DNA from: Tropicimonas sp. IMCC34043
GTDB taxonomy: Bacteria > Pseudomonadota > Alphaproteobacteria > Rhodobacterales > Rhodobacteraceae
Assembly: GCF_003390845.1 (NCBI RefSeq)
Contig: NZ_QMEK01000001.1
Location: 1,488,001-1,552,000 of the forward strand
Direction: 5' to 3'
DNA length: 64,000 bases
The notes beneath the pieces were generated by a model. It searched no databases, had not been told where the DNA came from, and saw only the letters and a list, made by a program, of their open reading frames with translations. The translations under genes and the position numbers were made by a program. This document shows positions 16,341 through 24,464 of this stretch, in pieces (position 1 is the first letter of the stretch; each line of letters begins with the position of its first letter).

Positions 16341-18266
16341 CTATGCCAACGTTTCGTTGATACGCTTGAACAGCGCCTCGAAGGCATTCAACGTCTCGTC
16401 CGACAATGCGGCAACCCGCTTCGCGCGTTCTCGCAGCAAAACCTCCGCTGGGGCATTGTGGTCATATCGATCCACGCCTTCTTGGCGGGCGATCTGCCGC
16501 ACAATTGGGTCAGTGCCCTTAAGCTCCGCAGCCTTGAGCTTCTTACCGAACGCGGCGTTGTAGAGCGCCACATAGTCATCCTTGGCGAACAGGTCCTCAA
16601 TGTCGGCCATCTTCCGGTCGGCAACCTCACCGATGGTGACGATCCGCTTCTCCCCGAGGAAACCAGCCTTGGCGAGGGCAGTCAGCTTCTGGTGGCCCTC
16701 CTTGCGAGAATCCACCACGACCGTAACATCAAGGTGGTTGCCCAAGAGCGCGACAAAGGCAGGGATCACGTCAGCGCCTCCCAGCGGCATGATCGACCAG
16801 CGCTTGTCGAGCCCCTCGCGCCCGTCCTCAATCAGCCGCTCCGAAATGGTCTGCATGAACAGGAAGTCAGACGGCCCCTCAACCACGAGGTTGTCCTTGG
16901 CGATAAAAAGGTGTTGGGCGATGTCGTATCCGAGCGCTGCCTGTAGCGGGAACAGTGTGTCGCTGTCGGTGGTCAACACGTCTGAAGTAGTCACGGAGCC
17001 ACGGTCACGTCCCTTATCCTCAACAAGCCGCGCCCGCTCAAGGTGGTCTGGCTGGATCATGAAGGGCGAGTGCGTCGTGTAGATCACCTGACAGCGTTTC
17101 GACAACCGCTCCTCTATGAAGCGCAGGAAGTCGCGTTGAGCGGTTGCATGGAGCCCCAAGCCGGGTTCATCAAGGAGGATAATGATGGGGGTATCGTCAA
17201 ACTCATAACGGGAGAAGGCAGTCAGGAAGGAAAAGAACCAGCGAAACCCGGAGGAGCGTTCATCAAAGCGCAGGGAAAGTTTGTGCTGGTCGTCCCACAT
17301 TCTGATGTGGAGTTCATCAATGACAGTTGTTTGCCCGTTGTTGGCGGGCTGCTTCGTCAGCGTAAGGTCCATCTCCACGCGAAGGTGTTGATTGGTCGTC
17401 CAATAGTCTAGGACCTGTTCGCCCAACTCATTCGCTACATTCTGAAGTTCCCTTTTCCTGGTTTCATAGTCGGTATCAAGAAGATGGTCCTTCTCAAACT
17501 CAGCCAATTGGAGCAAGGCAAGCGCCGTTTGCTTATCGTCTTCAAGTTTGTCTTCATCGGCTTCCAGCAGTTCGCGGATTGGAACGGTGCTCGGGAGGCT
17601 GCTGTATTCCGAGAAGTAGAAGAATTGGGGCACCCGGGCGAACAACACACGCCAAACGGACTGCCAAAGTGTCGTGTCCTCCGGCAGCAATTCGTTGATG
17701 GCCTTCGTGACCTCCGCCAATGCGAGGGTGGTTGCGCTCGCCTCGCCTCCATCTGGCGAGAGGCTTGCGACTTTGGCGCGGAGGGTACTGAATGTCTCAC
17801 ACGAGTTGAGTGGTTCTAGGACCGTGGGAAGTTCAATATCTGCGAGCAGATTGACAACTGCTTTGGCCTCATCGACCTCAAAAACACCGGCGTATTTATT
17901 GGTGTATTTCCGCTCGATCGTAACCGTATCTGACAGCAACACATCTTCGCCAAACCTAGCTTCGACTGCCGCAACGTCCTCTGGCTCTATGGTGAAGGTC
18001 GCATTGATGGGGGACTTTTCGTCAAGGTCGCGTCCCTTCGCCTTCGCCTCCCGGCGATGCCTCTTCTCCAGCCAGGCGGGGTAATGTGTCGGTGAGGAAA
18101 AACTCGCTGCGCCCTGAGCAGGCTTGAGCCGTCGTAGCGCTTCAAGGAAGGCGCTCTTGCCGCTTTCGTTCTTGCCGACAAGGCAGGTGATGTCCGGCTG
18201 GATGGCAACCTCAGTCGAATCTAGCACGTGCTTGAAATGATCTATCCTAACTGTCTTGAGCTTCAT
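16341..18266 (-). CDS. OLD-family endonuclease: ABC-type ATPase plus TOPRIM
   Basis: 641 residues. ATPase: Walker A GKNESGKS (31-38), signature-like ERSSGFRWF (336-344), Walker B IIILLDEPGLGLH (361-373) and switch His in TTHSPFMI (398-405). The long insert at about 40-335 is helical. TOPRIM nuclease: Glu463 in VVEGPSD, Asp519 in VVVDSRKEG and Glu557 in ADIEDLF. The usual second Asp of the DxD pair is Arg521, which should be checked. Such proteins cut DNA and act in phage defence (P2 Old, GajA). No UvrD-like helicase is adjacent, so it is not a Gabija pair. ATG 18266 fits the family start MKLKTVRIDHF. It is lower in GC than its neighbours and in an island. Confidence 0.88.
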   Translation of the reverse strand: MKLKTVRIDHFKHVLDSTEVAIQPDITCLVGKNESGKSAFLEALRRLKPAQGAASFSSPTHYPAWLEKRHRREAKAKGRDLDEKSPINATFTIEPEDVAAVEARFGEDVLLSDTVTIERKYTNKYAGVFEVDEAKAVVNLLADIELPTVLEPLNSCETFSTLRAKVASLSPDGGEASATTLALAEVTKAINELLPEDTTLWQSVWRVLFARVPQFFYFSEYSSLPSTVPIRELLEADEDKLEDDKQTALALLQLAEFEKDHLLDTDYETRKRELQNVANELGEQVLDYWTTNQHLRVEMDLTLTKQPANNGQTTVIDELHIRMWDDQHKLSLRFDERSSGFRWFFSFLTAFSRYEFDDTPIIILLDEPGLGLHATAQRDFLRFIEERLSKRCQVIYTTHSPFMIQPDHLERARLVEDKGRDRGSVTTSDVLTTDSDTLFPLQAALGYDIAQHLFIAKDNLVVEGPSDFLFMQTISERLIEDGREGLDKRWSIMPLGGADVIPAFVALLGNHLDVTVVVDSRKEGHQKLTALAKAGFLGEKRIVTIGEVADRKMADIEDLFAKDDYVALYNAAFGKKLKAAELKGTDPIVRQIARQEGVDRYDHNAPAEVLLRERAKRVAALSDETLNAFEALFKRINETLA

Positions 18267-18929
18267 ACCCCTATCCCTCGAGCCTATTGCGCGCATTGAT
18301 ACGACATCGTGTGCCTGCCCGTCTTTAGGTTCAAGCTCAAATGGTGAAAATAGCGCGGCGCATACAACAGAAGCGGTCGCTGAAGCTCTGCTAAATTGTT
18401 GTCTACTTGCGTGCCGCTCAGGAGACCCACGGTTCATTGTACAAACGTTCAGCCCTTGCACTCGCGGCGAACGACCTCTTCCCTGAAGATCTGTCCCAAA
18501 ACAAGATCAACCAGAACTCTCGGTGTCGAAGGTCCGTTTTCGCGGTTTCTTCACATCCTCGCTGCGGCGCGGCGAGTTCAAACTTTCCGGCCGCCCTCCA
18601 CGTGTCGCGGCTGGACGTTGGTGCCCGCGAAGCGAACGGCAAATTTGGGCTGGCTCCGGACCTCCACCGCAATTCGTGCGAGGGTCCGGTCAGGGCCGTT
18701 CGCTCTGGTTGGGACAGCGCCCGAAGATGCCTGAAGCATCCTGCGCGTTGCCCGCCTGCGGCTGATCCGGAGCCTCGGAACGCCGAGGTCTCGGGGAACC
18801 CGGAAATCGCGCGAGATCTCGGCGACCGGGCTGATCGGCTTCCCTGCACTGAGGCGCCCTGCGTTACAGCAGGATTACAGGGCCGAGTTTCGTGATCGTC
18901 CCCCCACATGCGCCCCGCCCCACTTCACT
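18267..18929. other. Gene-less stretch inside the accessory region
   Basis: About 660 bases between the OLD-family gene and the phage-linked regulator. Open frames occur on both strands, but none has a ribosome site, a domain or a plausible protein composition. The part from 18,540 onward looks like degraded sequence. The OLD promoter should lie at its left end. Confidence 0.5.
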
Positions 18930-19748
18930 TCACAGCCATTGATGATGTCCGCCCCGCAAGACCCTGGCAGCCTGATCCAGCGCCTCCGGATCCTGCGTTT
19001 CGGCGGTGCGGTTGACGCTCCGCATGACGGTCGAGGCGTGGACGCCCGACGCGGCGGCGATCTCGCGAAAGCTTTTGCCCTCGTAGACGTGCTGCACATA
19101 CCAGGACAGATCGCGCTCCCCCGGCGCCTGCAGCTTGACCAGCCGGTAGCCGACCCCGTGTTCGGTCTCGATCCGACAGGGCGCGCCGTCGAGCTTTTTC
19201 CGGATCTTGCAGACAAAGACGTCGAGGATCTTCTGGTCGGGGGTATCGAGGGGGCGATCGGCATAGAGCCGTGCGAGCAGCGTCTCCTTGCCGATGCAAT
19301 TCCCGGCCGAGCGTTCGAGAATGCGGAACAGACGCGCCTCGCGCTGGGTAAACCCGAACCGCTCCATCAGCGGGATCAGATCGCGCGCGTCGTCTGCCAT
19401 AAGGAACGCGACGGTCTCGCGCGCGCTGGCGTCATCCTCGCCTGCCTCCTCGTGCGATCCCTGCATTTCCTGCAGCGCGTGCAGGATCAGGCCGACGATG
19501 GCCTTGGCCGACCGGGCGGGCCAGCCGCGCCGCTTCTCCATCGTCTCGAGCGGCTCGTCCCGCAGGATCGCGTCGTGCAGGACGCGATAGAGCGTCGGCG
19601 CGACGACGAAGGCGTTCGGGTTTTTCGAGAACCTGTGGGCGGCGAGGACCTGCTGTTCGGTCAGCAGACCCTTCCGCTTGAGCGCCACGATGTTCTGCAA
19701 GGGCTGCCGACGCACCATTCGAGCGCCTCCATTGTCCTGTTGCGGCAT
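18930..19748 (-). CDS. Phage-linked regulator: DUF6456-like module, CtrA-like winged helix and C-terminal HTH
   Basis: 272 residues. The N-terminal part ends YRVLHDAILRDEPLETMEKR then RGWPARSAKAIVGLILHAL (about 54-92), which looks like the closing motif of DUF6456. Residues about 133-204 are an OmpR-type winged helix. TPDQKILDVFVCKIRKKL and HGVGYRLV are very close to the DNA-binding domain of the cell-cycle regulator CtrA. Residues about 222-250 (GKSFREIAAASGVHASTVMR) are a further helix-turn-helix. There is no receiver domain. ATG 19748 follows GAGGATCC; Met11 is an alternative. Read in the same direction as the tail-fibre genes upstream. Confidence 0.75.
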   Translation of the reverse strand: MPQQDNGGARMVRRQPLQNIVALKRKGLLTEQQVLAAHRFSKNPNAFVVAPTLYRVLHDAILRDEPLETMEKRRGWPARSAKAIVGLILHALQEMQGSHEEAGEDDASARETVAFLMADDARDLIPLMERFGFTQREARLFRILERSAGNCIGKETLLARLYADRPLDTPDQKILDVFVCKIRKKLDGAPCRIETEHGVGYRLVKLQAPGERDLSWYVQHVYEGKSFREIAAASGVHASTVMRSVNRTAETQDPEALDQAARVLRGGHHQWL

Positions 19749-19758
19749 CGGATCCTCG

Positions 19759-20271
19759 TCAGGCCGCGGGCATCGTGCCGAGGACGCGGTCATAGAGAGC
19801 GTCGATCCAAGCGTCATCGACGCCGGTCGCGGCCGAGAACAGCGTTGCGGTGTCCGCGTCGCCGCGCACGAAGCGGGTCGCATATTCCCAGATCACCGCG
19901 GCCGGATCGTCGGCGGGCAGTGTCGCGACATGGCGCTGGACGAGGTCGAGCAGATTGCCCGCCTCGGGGAAGGCTGCGGCGAGCGGCGCCATCTCGGCAA
20001 TGTCTGCACGCCCGCGCAGGGCGAGCCGCAGCTGCACGGAAGACAGCTCGGCCGTGGTCCGCCAGCGCGCCAGCCGTTCGTCGTATGGATCGACGATTGG
20101 ATCTTCGAGCACCGGAACGCCGCCCGCCCCGGCGACGATCCGCTGGCCTGCGGCCTGTCCGGCCAGCAGGGCCGCATGCGTCTCGACAGAGATTTCGACT
20201 GCATCTTTGGGCAGGACGTCGGTGATCCGGCTGTCGTAAAAACCGCCGGTCGAAGCAGAGTAGCTGATCAT
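19759..20271 (-). CDS. Phage tail-fibre assembly-like protein
   Basis: 170 residues. The start MISYSASTGGFYDSRITDVL followed by VEISVETHAALLAGQAAGQ and GVPVLEDPI is the recurrent N-terminal pattern of caudoviral tail-fibre assembly (chaperone) proteins. The C-terminal half is helical and acidic. It sits one base after the tail-fibre ORF stop, the normal fibre-then-assembly order. No capsid, portal or terminase genes are near, so this is a remnant or a tail-only cassette. Family identity comes from pattern memory. Confidence 0.72.
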   Translation of the reverse strand: MISYSASTGGFYDSRITDVLPKDAVEISVETHAALLAGQAAGQRIVAGAGGVPVLEDPIVDPYDERLARWRTTAELSSVQLRLALRGRADIAEMAPLAAAFPEAGNLLDLVQRHVATLPADDPAAVIWEYATRFVRGDADTATLFSAATGVDDAWIDALYDRVLGTMPAA

Positions 20272-20272
20272 G

Positions 20273-20845
20273 TCATTTTCCCACTGCGAACCAGGTGAAC
20301 GGGACGGTTTTGTTGATCGTCGTGAAATGCAGCACGTCGCCTGTGAACAGGATCTGGGTCAGGGTGTTCGAAATCGACCCCATCACCGGCCAGCCGCCGG
20401 CGGCCGTGTTCACACCGTTCCGGGCGGTCGCCACGGCCGCAAACATGGCGCTCGGCCAGGCGGTCGGGAAAATCACCGCGACGGTCGACACCGTGTCGTT
20501 CGAGACCGGCAATGTGCCGGACCCCCATTGCAGGATCAGGCCGCCCAGCCACGACGGGAATTTGATATACCCATTTCCGTTCAGGACGGCGGCAAAGCCG
20601 GCCTTCACAGCCAGTGCGCCAAGCGCGGTATAAAGCCGGCCCGGCGACACCGCCTTCTCCGTTACAACCCCGGCATCGGCCTCGGCCTGCGTCGCAAAAT
20701 CGACCGCGAGCGTCCGGTTCTGGCTCAGATCGCCGCCGCCGGTCAGGCCGGATCCGGTGTCGACGTGCCGCTCGGCCGGCACGAACGCATTGACGCTGTC
20801 GATCCGGATCACGAGGTTTTCGAGGGTCGAGAACGCCACGATCAT
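20273..20845 (-). CDS. Phage tail-fibre fragment, probably cut at its 5' end
   Basis: 190 residues from ATG 20845. It contains HVDTGSGLTGGGDLSQNRTL, a widespread phage fibre motif, and a glycine-rich C-terminal domain of the gp53-like receptor-binding type (FPSWLGGLILQWGSGTL ... VPFTWFAVGK). There is no ribosome site before the first Met, and the frame runs upstream to about 20,872 and then stops abruptly next to the RND remnant. It is therefore likely the distal end of a longer fibre gene truncated by recombination. Confidence 0.65.
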   Translation of the reverse strand: MIVAFSTLENLVIRIDSVNAFVPAERHVDTGSGLTGGGDLSQNRTLAVDFATQAEADAGVVTEKAVSPGRLYTALGALAVKAGFAAVLNGNGYIKFPSWLGGLILQWGSGTLPVSNDTVSTVAVIFPTAWPSAMFAAVATARNGVNTAAGGWPVMGSISNTLTQILFTGDVLHFTTINKTVPFTWFAVGK

Positions 20846-20906
20846 GTCGGCGGCCGGACAACGACCGTGCAATGGCAGCGTGCCCAGGCCCGCCGGTCAG
20901 CCATCG

Positions 20907-21307
20907 ATGGAGGCCGCCGACGAGATCGGGATGGCGGTCATCGGCCTGCTCTTGCTGATGGGGATCGTCTCGAAGAACTCGATCTTGTTGGGGATTACGC
21001 GCGGCTCGCGCGCAAATTCGGCATGAATCGCTTCGATGCTCTGGTGGATGCCTGTCACCGATGCGCGCGGCCGATCGTCATGACAACGGTTGCCATGTCC
21101 GACGGGATGTTGCCCGCTGCATTCAGCCTCATTGAGGGGGATTCAAGCTTCCGCCAACCAACGGCCACTGTGGTGATCGGCGGACTGATGACGGCGACGC
21201 TGCTGCGCCTGCTCGTCATCCCCGTGGTCTGCACCCTCGTCGACGATTTTGAACGCTTCGTGACAGGGCAATTCCGCGCGCCGTCCAAACAAGGGCCCGC
21301 AGAGTGA
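20907..21307 (+). pseudogene. C-terminal remnant of an RND efflux permease, frameshifted
   Basis: Two frames together spell the last membrane helices of an AcrB/CzcA-type permease. Up to about 20,995 the frame reads DEIGMAVIGLLLLMGIVSKN and SILL. After a one-base loss the next frame continues DYARLARKFGMNRFDALVDA and later RPIVMTTVAMSDGMLPAAF and ATVVIGGLMTATLLRLLVIP to TGA 21305-21307. The first ~900 codons are missing. The left edge abuts the phage fibre fragment, so a deletion or recombination removed the rest. It is not functional. Confidence 0.8.
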
Positions 21308-21606
21308 CCTAGAAGCGGTGAAAGCCGCTCTCTCCAAACGGAATCGCAACGTGCCAGGCCTGCGGTTTCAAACCCCGGGCTGACGGAGAGAGCGCCCACG
21401 AAAGAGGTCCGCCGCCCGGCTTCGGACAACGTCCCAAGGCAGTACTATGGCGCAGGCTGCGTGGCGCCAAGCGATCAACGCGAACATGATCCTTGCCGGT
21501 CGCGCATCCCTCACCCTGCGCTCAAGGCCGAACCGACGAACACGGCGCGCACTTGCGCCTGTTCCGGCTGCGCGGCACTCACACGCGCCCCTCGGCCGCC
21601 GCCTGC
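21308..21606. other. Gene-less stretch at the right edge of the accessory region
   Basis: About 300 bases between the RND remnant and pepF. No credible gene, repeat of the tRNA-Asn end, or hairpin with T-tract was seen. The right border of the island probably lies here. Confidence 0.4.
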
Positions 21607-23430
21607 CTACCCTTCCATCGCCTCCAGTTCGTCGATCATCCCCGAGATCATGCTAAGCCCCTTGTCCCAGAACGCCGGGTCCGAGGCATCGAGGCCGAAG
21701 GGGGCCAGCAGCTCCTTGTGGTGCTTCGAACCGCCGGCACGCAGCATGTCGAAATACTTCTCCTGGAACCCCGGATCGCCCTCCTCATAGACGGCATAGA
21801 GCGCATTCACCAACCCGTCGCCAAAGGCATAGGCATAGACGTAGAACGGCGAATGGACGAAATGCGGGACATAGGCCCAGAATGTCTCGTAGCCCTCCAT
21901 GAAGGCAAAGGCAGAGCCGAGGCTCTCGCCCTGCACCGACATCCAGAGCGCGTTGATGTCATCCGAGGTCAGCTCGCCCGCCCGCCGCGCCGCATGCAGC
22001 TTGCACTCGAAATCATAGAAGGCGATCTGACGGACCACGGTATTGATCATGTCCTCGACCTTGCCGGCCAGCAGCACCTTGCGCTGACCCGGGTCCTTGG
22101 CGCCGGCCAGCAGCTTGCGGAAGGTCAGCATCTCGCCGAAAACGCTCGCCGTCTCAGCGAGCGTCAGGGGCGTCGAGGCCAGAAGCTCGCCCTGCCCCGC
22201 CGCCAGCACCTGATGCACGCCATGGCCAAGCTCGTGGGCCAGCGTCATCACGTCCCGCGGTTTGCCAAGGTAGTTCAGCATCACATAGGGATGCACATCG
22301 ACGACCGTCGGATGCGCAAAGGCGCCCGGCGCCTTGCCGGGCTTCACCCCGGCGTCGATCCAGCCCCTGGTGAAGAACGGCGCGGCGATCTCGGCCATGC
22401 GCGGGCTGAACCCGGCATAGGCCTCGCTGACCGTCGCACAGGCCTCGTCCCAGCCGATGGTCCGGGTCTCCTCCAGCGGCAGCGGCGCATTGCGGTCCCA
22501 GACCTCCATCACCTCAAGCCCCAGCCACTTGCGCTTCAGCTCGTAATAGCGGTGGCTCAGCCGCGGATAGGCCGCCACCACCGCATCGCGCAGCGCCTCG
22601 ACCACCTCGGGCTCGACATGGTTCGACAGATGCCGCCCGGTCTGGGGCGTCGGCATGCCGCGCCAGCGATCCTCGATCTCCTTTTCCTTGGCCAGAGTGT
22701 TGTGCACCCGCGCGAACAGCTTGATGTTGGCCCCGAAGACCCGCGCCAGTTCCCGCGCCGCCGCCTCGCGCAAGGATCGGTCCTGATCGGTCAGAAAGTT
22801 CAGCGTCGATTCCAGATTGTGCGGCTCGCCCTGAACCTCGAATTCCAGCGCCGCGGTCGTCTCGTCGAACAGCCGGTTCCAGGCGGCCGCCCCCACGGTC
22901 GACTGATCGTGCAGGAACTTCTCCAGCTCGTCCGACAGCTGATAGGGCTTCATCGCCCGCAGCCGGTCGAAGATCGGGCGGAACCGGCCAAGATCGGCAT
23001 TCGCGTCCAGCAACGCATCAAGCTTGGCATCCTCGATCCGGTTCAGCTCCAGCGAGAAGAACACCAGCGGGGTCGTGAAATTGGTGATCTTTTCCTGACA
23101 ATTGCCAAAGAACTGCGCCCGCTCGGCATCGACCGTGTTCTGGTAATAGCGCAGCCCGGCATAGGACATGATCCGGCCCGAAACCGTCTCGATCCGCTCA
23201 TAGCGCAGCACACAATCGAGCATCCCTGCCGCATCGAGCGTCGCAAGCCTGCCCTCGTAGTCGCCGGCAAAGCCGATGCAGGCAGCCTCGAGCCAGTCGA
23301 GGTCGCGCTTCAGTTCGGGCGCGTCAGGGGCGGGATAGAGGTCGCTCAGGTCCCAATCGGGCAGCGCGCCAAGGCCCTTGCCGCCGGCGGGATCGGCATC
23401 GAAGACGGGATGAGACTGGGCAAAGAGCAT
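21607..23430 (-). CDS. pepF: M3-family oligoendopeptidase F
   Basis: 607 residues. The zinc site is HELGHGVH (His399, Glu400, His403), with the third ligand Glu427 in TLAETASVFGE. WDLSDLY near the N-terminus and the DIEDRW-type middle helices are usual for the PepF/PZ-peptidase group. It is cytoplasmic with no signal peptide, and degrades short peptides. ATG 23430 follows AAGGAACC and gives the usual ~600-residue length. The upstream open frame has no homology. Monocistronic; first core gene to the right of the accessory region. Confidence 0.94.
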   Translation of the reverse strand: MLFAQSHPVFDADPAGGKGLGALPDWDLSDLYPAPDAPELKRDLDWLEAACIGFAGDYEGRLATLDAAGMLDCVLRYERIETVSGRIMSYAGLRYYQNTVDAERAQFFGNCQEKITNFTTPLVFFSLELNRIEDAKLDALLDANADLGRFRPIFDRLRAMKPYQLSDELEKFLHDQSTVGAAAWNRLFDETTAALEFEVQGEPHNLESTLNFLTDQDRSLREAAARELARVFGANIKLFARVHNTLAKEKEIEDRWRGMPTPQTGRHLSNHVEPEVVEALRDAVVAAYPRLSHRYYELKRKWLGLEVMEVWDRNAPLPLEETRTIGWDEACATVSEAYAGFSPRMAEIAAPFFTRGWIDAGVKPGKAPGAFAHPTVVDVHPYVMLNYLGKPRDVMTLAHELGHGVHQVLAAGQGELLASTPLTLAETASVFGEMLTFRKLLAGAKDPGQRKVLLAGKVEDMINTVVRQIAFYDFECKLHAARRAGELTSDDINALWMSVQGESLGSAFAFMEGYETFWAYVPHFVHSPFYVYAYAFGDGLVNALYAVYEEGDPGFQEKYFDMLRAGGSKHHKELLAPFGLDASDPAFWDKGLSMISGMIDELEAMEG

Positions 23431-23656
23431 GCAAGGTTCCTTTCGGGATGGATGGCGCCCAATAAAGGCCGTGGCGGCGCAGACTGCAAGCGCCGGTTCG
23501 GCCGATCCGTGCCCCTGCAGCTTGCGATCCGAAGGCCAGGTGCCGAAGGACCGGGATCGCCATCCGGCAAGGGCTGGATCGGTTGTGGCGCGGCGCCCTC
23601 TGGCGCCCAAAACCGGCGGCCCCCGCGCTACCTGTGCCCGATGAAACCACCCCCCA

Positions 23657-23722
23657 GTTCTTCTTGGTCAAAATACCTCGGGGGAGTCGCGGGCACCCGC
23701 CCGCGACGGGGGCAGCGCCCCC
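23657..23722 (-). repeat. Copy 2 of the 3'-UTR repeat with two preceding hairpins
   Basis: Read on the minus strand after the ribE stop: GGGGGC-GCT-GCCCCC, then GTCGCGGGC-GGGT-GCCCGCGAC, then ACTCCCCCGAGGTATTTTGA and CCAAGAAGAAC (23657-23687). The core matches copy 1 at 10097. Both copies lie in sense orientation within about 120 bp after a stop codon. The rest of the 347-bp gap 23431-23777 shows no gene. Confidence 0.65.
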
Positions 23723-23777
23723 TGCCACCGCCACAGCCCGAGTCCCTCCGTCAGAACAAAGCCGACCGACCCAGGCC

Positions 23778-24371
23778 CTACCCGGCCTCGTTCAGCCGCG
23801 CGACATAGCGGGCGAGCGTGTCGATCTCGAGATTGGCGAAATCACCGACCGCGATCCCGCCCCAGGTCGTCACTTCCTTGGTATGGGGGATGAAGTTCAC
23901 GCCGAATTCTGCCCCCTCGACCTCGTTCACGGTCAGCGAGGTGCCGTTCAACGCGACCGATCCCTTCGAGGCGATAAATTTGGCCAGTTGCTCCGGGGCA
24001 CGGAACCGGACCCGGGTGCTGTCGCCCTCGTCGGCGATGCCGATCACCTTGGCCACGCCGTCGACATGGCCGGTCACGATATGGCCGCCCAGTTCGTCGC
24101 CCACTTTCAGCGCCCGCTCCAGATTGATGCGCCGGCCCGCGCCCCAGGAATTGGCGCCGATGGTCGTCATCGACACCGTCTCGGCCGAGGCATCGACGGC
24201 AAACCAGTCCGGACCCTTGTCGACCACGGTCAGGCAGACCCCGTCGCAGGCAATCGAGGCGCCGATCTCGACGCTGTCCATGTCATAGCCTGTGCCAATC
24301 CGCAGCCGCAGATCGCCGCGCTGCTCGATCTGCCTGATCTCGCCGATGTCGGTCACGATGCCGGTGAACAT
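23778..24371 (-). CDS. ribE: Riboflavin synthase alpha chain
   Basis: 197 residues made of two lumazine-binding repeats. The first runs MFTGIVTDIGEI to about 95, with ACDGVCLTVVDKG. The second runs about 96 to the end, with LNGTSLTVNEVEGAEF. It dismutates two lumazines to riboflavin. The start is the invariant MFTGIV. It is 93 bp downstream of ribD on the same strand and belongs to the nrdR-ribD-ribE cluster common in proteobacteria. No FMN riboswitch structure was seen before it. Confidence 0.95.
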   Translation of the reverse strand: MFTGIVTDIGEIRQIEQRGDLRLRIGTGYDMDSVEIGASIACDGVCLTVVDKGPDWFAVDASAETVSMTTIGANSWGAGRRINLERALKVGDELGGHIVTGHVDGVAKVIGIADEGDSTRVRFRAPEQLAKFIASKGSVALNGTSLTVNEVEGAEFGVNFIPHTKEVTTWGGIAVGDFANLEIDTLARYVARLNEAG

Positions 24372-24464
24372 GAGGGGCCTCCTTGAGTTTCCTCAGGACG
24401 TAGCCCCGGTGGGGCGGCTCGGCAAGAGCCCGGCTGCGGCTGGCCCGTCCACCCGGCCGCCAGA

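Noticed and set aside
15916-18266. Gabija system
   Set aside because: GajA-like domains are present but no UvrD-type GajB is adjacent, and the small partner is unrelated.
18407-18909. Overlapping 162- and 163-residue frames on both strands
   Set aside because: Neither has a ribosome site, a domain or normal composition. The stretch was recorded as non-coding.
14452-21606. Second copy of the tRNA-Asn 3' end (attR)
   Set aside because: Reading through the region I found no matching direct repeat of 12 bp or more, so integration at the tRNA is only inferred.
21493-23808. 771-residue open frame on the plus strand
   Set aside because: Antisense to pepF, which has its zinc motif and full length. 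Shadow frame.
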